Source: Tachypleus tridentatus
Lineage: Eukaryota; Arthropoda; Merostomata; Xiphosura; Limulidae
DNA length: 64,000 nucleotides
Direction: 5' to 3'
Assembly: GCF_004210375.1 (NCBI RefSeq)
Contig: NC_134834.1
Span: forward strand, 91,578,170 to 91,642,169
Under the pieces are notes generated by a model. That model saw nothing but the letters and a program-made list of their open reading frames with translations, had not been told where the DNA came from and searched no databases. Positions within the stretch are counted from its first letter, which is position 1; each line of letters begins with the position of its first letter. The translations under genes were made by a program, and so were the position numbers. This document shows, one piece after another, positions 62,390-64,000 of this stretch.

Positions 62390-64000
62390 CTAATGAAACT
62401 GAGAAATTTGAAAATTACTCAAACACATATATTTTAACACATCTGGTAATATGTTGTTCACGGTGCAACAAACATTTGATGATTTAGTTTTCAGTTGTTT
62501 TTCTCAAATACTACCTTATACTTTGCCTTAAATCTGAAAATTCAGGAATGCAGTAACCATTCACTGCAGTCAAATCTCAGTTTATGACCTATGAGGTACA
62601 CATACAAATTCTAAGTGAAAGTGAAGAAAAATGTATGACAATATAATATATATAAACTAAATTAAATCTAACACATCCAGTGCCAATTAGGCTATCAGTC
62701 ACAATAAAAATAAAGCAGTGATTAAGAAATATTTTGACTTGTTGTTTATTATATATTAAGGACATATAAACAAGTGGTGGTTTGGTTCAAAATGTTAAAA
62801 AATTGCTATTAAATTAGATAGTCTATTTTAACCAGTTTCAGTGATGTAATGAATAGCTTGAAAACTTAAAATATGAAGTGAAAAGATAAGTTTAAAATTT
62901 AGGAACCCAGATTGAAAATTTCATGCAATTTTGAAGTTTATTTTGTGGAATGAGGGGTAACATCAAAAACCTTTTGTCACCTTATTATTCTACACTCTTA
63001 GTTTAAGTGCATTTCTAAACATTCGTTGGGTAAATATATAGATAAAAACAAATAAATATCATTAACTTTGAAGTTTTAATTGGTTGTTTCGTATTCAAAA
63101 GTAGACTCAATGGACAAAATTTATTCATGCCACATTACTTTATCTAAATTTTTGCAAAACGCAACTGCCTAACTCTTAAAACACACTAGTATTAGAAACT
63201 GCAGTTCAATTAGTATGATGAAAAACCCTAAGATGTTTAAGAAAATCTACACATTTAATATCCATTGAAAAATATGAGAAAATTATAGTTCTAAACTTTT
63301 TGTATACAGCCAAAAAATAACAAAACTTCTGTATACATTAAAGCCAAATGTGTGTTGAGACAACTTAATGTTTAAAGTGCTATCTCTCATTGCTATATGT
63401 ACATAATACTGTGTAATATGTCAAATAAACTGGCAGCTGTTCCTGATGAACATTTACTATTTTCAATAGTATTGATACAAAATATCCAGTTTTTTTTCCT
63501 TTTTTCTAATCCATAAGACTAAATTTAGTAAGTCCCACTTAACACCAGCCCTAGTTGCTGAACTAAATTGAATATACACACACACACACACACATACAAA
63601 CCTTTCTACAGATTGCTGTACAGATTGAATACACCTCCTTCACTAGTAAACTATGTTATTTCATGTCCTAGAACTTCTATATTTCTTGATAAACACCTTA
63701 AAAATATAATGTTAAATTCTTATTTTGTCTGAGTATCAACATTTATTCAAGTTATGATATTTAAACCTAACAGCCTCAAAAAATATAAAAGGGATATAAT
63801 ATTTCACATAATACCTGTCCTAGCTTCTGCTTTAGTTCAAGTATGGAAATGTTATGGGATTCAATCCTACAAGTACAAGCAATATCTAGTTTAATATATA
63901 TATATACTGTAAAATGTAATGTGTTTGCATCATCATTAAAATCTAAATTGTAACTTATAGATACAATTATATCGCTTATCAGAAAAACAAGCTCCAATTC
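62390..64000 (-). other. VAMP7 5' intron, nothing further recognised
   Basis: AT-rich, CpG-poor sequence upstream of the first coding exon. No promoter-like CpG patch is seen, in keeping with the promoter being outside the window. Confidence 0.4.
63572..63594. repeat. (CA)n microsatellite
   Basis: About eleven perfect AC dinucleotides. Confidence 0.95.

Noticed and set aside
62560..62640. Possible Tigger-type terminal repeat (gcagtcaaatctcagtttat)
   Set aside because: Only weak resemblance and no matching inverted partner was found.

Overview
This is eukaryotic nuclear DNA: AT-rich, intron-rich and full of transposable elements. The tRNA-derived SINE of about 280 bp found here in many copies, the CCHC-gag/APE/RT/RNase H LINEs, a mariner and a DIRS-like element suit an invertebrate. 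From memory of the SINE sequence I think of a chelicerate, probably a horseshoe crab (Limulus/Tachypleus group); that is inference, not proof. There are no bacterial operons, CRISPR arrays or phage genes.

The one recognisable host gene is VAMP7, a longin-type R-SNARE, on the minus strand. All eight coding exons are present between 62,380 (ATG) and 21,525 (stop). They join in frame across GT-AG introns into a 218-residue protein with longin domain, SNARE motif (zero-layer Arg150), transmembrane anchor and a short lumenal tail. The start codon lies 9 bases inside an exon that seems to have its own splice acceptor, so a 5' UTR exon and the promoter should lie beyond 64,000.

Layout. 1-15 kb: left flank, 3' of VAMP7, with no host gene recognised. 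It holds several tandem arrays, two SINE families (called SINE-A and SINE-B here), a dead Jockey-like LINE (5.1-7.1 kb), an internally deleted mariner (12.27-13.16 kb) and a 365-bp inverted-repeat element (13.9-14.3 kb). About 15-21.5 kb: low-CpG unique sequence, possibly a long VAMP7 3' UTR. 21.5-64 kb: VAMP7 exons and introns. The introns contain a 57-bp minisatellite of about 23 units, a near-full-length LINE with a 10-bp target-site duplication (26.15-32.24 kb), a second endonuclease-deleted copy of the same family (47.65-52.01 kb), a degenerate DIRS-like tyrosine-recombinase retroelement (43.9-46.1 kb), a Tigger/pogo-like transposase relic (59.8-60.9 kb), a fold-back repeat (53.3 kb) and a pair of inverted dispersed repeats (37.9 and 61.4 kb).

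The most interesting window-wide pattern is CpG content. SINE copies outside the gene keep most CpGs, while copies of the same family inside VAMP7 have almost none, which is what germ-line gene-body methylation would leave behind. I found no wholly new system. The DIRS-like relic, the tRNA-like tandem array and the CpG contrast most deserve checking.
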